Below are positions 61,832-64,000 of a DNA stretch of 64,000 bases, in pieces (position 1 is the first letter of the stretch; every line of letters begins with the position of its first letter). The stretch comes from Chitinophaga sp. YR627. Its GTDB lineage: Bacteria; Bacteroidota; Bacteroidia; Chitinophagales; Chitinophagaceae. The stretch covers positions 496,001 to 560,000 of the forward strand of contig NZ_FOUX01000002.1 in the NCBI RefSeq assembly GCF_900114995.1, given 5' to 3'. Made by a program: the position numbers and the translations under genes. The notes under the pieces are model-generated. The model was not told the origin of the DNA, did no database searches, and saw nothing but the letters and a program-made list of their open reading frames with translations.

Positions 61832-62935
61832 ATGCAGATTTTCCTGGACAATATCGTATTTACCATACAAAAAGCAGGTGGCGTATCAGTTTACTGGTAT
61901 GAACTGTTGCAGGGAATGTGCAATGCAGGTTTGCCTGTCAGTTTTCTGAATGCAGGGCTTAATCCCGGTAACATCTTTGAACGGCAGCTCAACTATCAGC
62001 AGCATCCCTGTATCCGGGAAAGCTGGATTCCCCCAAAATATCTGCGTTATCTGCCCCTGCAATATACGTTGCCCCATAGCGCCATATTCCACGCCGGCTA
62101 CCTGCGCGTATCCCCCCAGAAAAATGTACTGAACATCATGACTGTACATGATTTCGCGCATGAGCGCAGAATAGCCACCCGTTTTCCGAGAGGGCTTGCC
62201 AATACACAGCAGAAGGCCTACGGCATCAAACGGGCGGATGGCATTATCTGTATTTCAGATAGTACCAGAAAAGAATTACTGCATTTCTTCCCCGATACCG
62301 ATCCCTCAAAATTAAGGGTAGTGTACCACGGCATTGCCGATACTTTTTTCCCGTTAAATAAAACAGCTGCCCATGCTGCTCCCCTTCCTGCAGACATCAA
62401 TAAACCTTACATCCTGTATGTAGGCGGAAGGGACAATTACAAAAACTTCACAATAGCGCTGGACACCGTTGCCCTGCTTCCATCCACCTATATGCTGGTA
62501 GTAGCGGGTGGAGGTTCCTGGCATAAACAGGAGAAGCAGCTGATAGAAGAAAAACTACCTGGACGTTACTTCATTGCGGAGAATGTACGTCCTGCCGATC
62601 TGAATACGCTTTACAACCACGCCAGTTGTCTGCTTTATCCTTCCTGCTACGAAGGCTTTGGTTTCCCTCCGGGAGAAGCGATGAAGGCCGGTTGCCCCGT
62701 GGTAACGACCAACTGTACTTCTATGCCCGAAGTGGTAGGCAATGCCGGACTACTGGCGACAGAAATAACAGCGAGATCATTTGCGGAAAAGATCCTGCAA
62801 CTGGAAGACAACAGCTTCCGGCAGGAGGTCATACAAGCCGGGATCGCACAGGCAAGCCTGTTCACCTGGGAAAAGAGTGTCAGGGAAACAATACGTTTTT
62901 ATAAAGATTGCTGGAACAACAAATTTGCATCATGA
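61832..62935 (+). CDS. Glycosyltransferase family 4 (GT-B)
   Basis: The 367-residue protein has the GT4 layout: an N-terminal Rossmann half (VFTIQKAGGVSVYWYELLQGM) and a C-terminal nucleotide-sugar half with YILYVGGRDNYKNF, and the Glu-rich EGFGFPPGEAMKAGCPVV. It adds a sugar to the lipid-linked repeat. Its stop overlaps the next FkbM start by 4 bases (ATGA). Confidence 0.9.
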   Translation: MQIFLDNIVFTIQKAGGVSVYWYELLQGMCNAGLPVSFLNAGLNPGNIFERQLNYQQHPCIRESWIPPKYLRYLPLQYTLPHSAIFHAGYLRVSPQKNVLNIMTVHDFAHERRIATRFPRGLANTQQKAYGIKRADGIICISDSTRKELLHFFPDTDPSKLRVVYHGIADTFFPLNKTAAHAAPLPADINKPYILYVGGRDNYKNFTIALDTVALLPSTYMLVVAGGGSWHKQEKQLIEEKLPGRYFIAENVRPADLNTLYNHASCLLYPSCYEGFGFPPGEAMKAGCPVVTTNCTSMPEVVGNAGLLATEITARSFAEKILQLEDNSFRQEVIQAGIAQASLFTWEKSVRETIRFYKDCWNNKFAS

Positions 62936-63669
62936 ACCTTATCTTCAAACTGGCAGACGCTGCCAAAGTCTTTTTACAATCCGGCAGAGGATTAACTTCA
63001 CTACTGAAGAAGGGCGTATCTATCGCCTCCACGCAACTGTTACACAACTGTAAGCATTACATTCCGGAAGTAAACACGATCCTGGATGTAGGCGCCAACA
63101 GGGGCCAGTTTGCACTTTCTGCCAAACATTTTTATCCGGGCGCAGGGATCCACTCCTTCGAACCCATACCGGAAGTGTATTCTACCTTACAACAGAATAC
63201 GCGGCATATTCCACGGATCCATACCTACAACTTTGCATTGGGCAGTACAAACGGTGTGCTGGAGTTTTATGCGAATCATTATTCACATGCCAGCTCCGCC
63301 TTACATGTATCTACCCTTCAGCAGCAGCTGTTACCCCAGACGGCAGAAGCAGATCAGATCAGAGTACCTGTAAAGTGTATGGATGATCTGCTGCCTACAT
63401 TACCTGTAAAAGCGCCGGTATTGCTGAAACTGGACGTACAGGGTTTTGAAAAGGAAGTATTGAAAGGCGCCGTTCATTGTCTTGGGCAAATAGACTATCT
63501 CCTGTTTGAAACATCTTTCGTACAGATGTATGACGGAGAGCCATTGTTCGATGAAATGCACAATTATGTAAAGGAGCTTGGCTTCGAATTTATCGCACCG
63601 GTAGGCTTTTTACAAACAGATGATCTGCAGATACTCCAAATGGACCTTCTCTACAAAAGAAGGAAATAA
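62932..63669 (+). CDS. FkbM family methyltransferase
   Basis: The ATG at 62932 overlaps the preceding stop (ATGA) and gives 245 residues; a TTG at 62908 is in frame but less likely. It has TILDVGANRGQFALSAKHFYPG, IHSFEPIPEVYSTLQ and LLKLDVQGFEKEVLKGA, the clearest FkbM signature in the window. It is the third clear FkbM gene of the polysaccharide region. Confidence 0.92.
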   Translation: MNLIFKLADAAKVFLQSGRGLTSLLKKGVSIASTQLLHNCKHYIPEVNTILDVGANRGQFALSAKHFYPGAGIHSFEPIPEVYSTLQQNTRHIPRIHTYNFALGSTNGVLEFYANHYSHASSALHVSTLQQQLLPQTAEADQIRVPVKCMDDLLPTLPVKAPVLLKLDVQGFEKEVLKGAVHCLGQIDYLLFETSFVQMYDGEPLFDEMHNYVKELGFEFIAPVGFLQTDDLQILQMDLLYKRRK

Positions 63670-63752
63670 TCTTCCGGAGTTTAACCTTAAGAGCACGTTA
63701 TTTCATATTCGCACCCCAATTCTATCATGCACCAGTATAAAAGTACATCCAT

Positions 63753-64000
63753 ATGAAACGACGTATTCATGCTACCCAGTTTCTAAGGCAGACGGTCGAC
63801 TACATGGTACTGACTGCCGCTTTTCTGTTGACCAGGCAATACATCGCAGATAAGGGAGATGTATTCTTATCCAATTTTAATGTCCTCCTGCTGATGACAA
63901 GTCTGTTCATATGGACGGTCACGGGAACTTCTCTCCGGATGTATGATGACTACCGGAAGACGTCCTCTTATTCCTTCGAATTTGTAGCCATCCTGAAAAA
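63753..64000 (+). CDS. Undecaprenyl-phosphate sugar phosphotransferase (WcaJ-like), N-terminal fragment
   Basis: The ATG at 63753 opens a frame that runs off the right edge; 82 codons are seen. It begins MKRRIHATQFLRQTVDYMV with an Arg-rich tip, two hydrophobic segments and MYDDYRKTSSYSFEFVAI, as in the N-terminal membrane region of WcaJ/WbaP initiating transferases. These load the first sugar phosphate on undecaprenyl phosphate. The catalytic domain is outside the window. Confidence 0.65.
   Translation, partial: MKRRIHATQFLRQTVDYMVLTAAFLLTRQYIADKGDVFLSNFNVLLLMTSLFIWTVTGTSLRMYDDYRKTSSYSFEFVAILK

Overview
The window reads as chromosome from a Bacteroidota species, most likely Chitinophaga or a close relative in Chitinophagaceae. 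The reasons are repeated matches to the Bacteroidota promoter (TTG, about 20 bases, TAnnTTTG), almost no Shine-Dalgarno sequences, a TonB-dependent receptor with a carboxypeptidase-regulatory-like N-terminus, the Bacteroidota-only type VI secretion family (T6SS-iii, with TssN and TssO), an HU/SPOR fusion protein and an HYC_CC_PP-like protein. No rRNA, tRNA, CRISPR array, intact insertion sequence or prophage was seen. Names come from motif and family recognition by eye, not from database searches.

Layout. Positions 1-3000 (minus strand): truncated 2-oxoacid dehydrogenase E2, cinA, a YbgC-type thioesterase and a DoxX protein. 3588-9633 (plus): a 1022-residue TPR protein, an outer-membrane barrel and an HU-TM-SPOR protein with a TTG start. 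10115-16273: an RfbD-like reductase, a prolyl oligopeptidase, and the glycolytic pair pfkA-pyk. 16476-25280: a solitary TonB receptor divergent from an AraC regulator, a semialdehyde dehydrogenase, coaA, a Crp-type regulator, a DoxX-like protein and YceI. 25294-26024: a small membrane protein and a DUF2185 (immunity-like) protein.

26154-40549 is a T6SS-iii locus in three blocks: tssD(hcp)-tssO-tssK-tssN-tssG (minus), tssP-like-tssE-tssF (plus), and clpV-tssB-tssC with a TraN/DUF4138-like protein and a lytic transglycosylase (minus). VgrG, PAAR, TssQ and TssR are not in the window. The TraN-like protein and transglycosylase look like an envelope module fitted to this locus and are the most interesting coding content.

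41067-43985 holds an Ada-like repair protein/regulator, an AraC regulator, and an outer-membrane protein whose promoter faces a second, mirror-image promoter. Between them lie four copies of a 12-base half-site arranged symmetrically. The second promoter drives no protein gene but runs into a terminator about 80 bases on, so it may make a small RNA. 44028-47340 is a copper-handling group: a multicopper oxidase fused to a CopB-like barrel, a DUF3347 protein, a His/Met-rich HYC_CC_PP-like protein and a possible 36-residue membrane peptide. Next come a metallo-beta-lactamase-fold hydrolase and an RtcB RNA ligase. From 50323 to the right edge is an exopolysaccharide locus: acyltransferase, Wza-like lipoprotein, Wzc tyrosine kinase, Wzx flippase, Wzy-like polymerase, two glycosyltransferases, up to five methyltransferases, and the start of a WcaJ-like initiating transferase.

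Non-coding elements include three copies of an AT-rich inverted repeat family built on ATTAAGA heptamers, a roughly 200-base imperfect inverted repeat at 9789-9993, a nested palindrome at 40979-41059 and several strong terminators.
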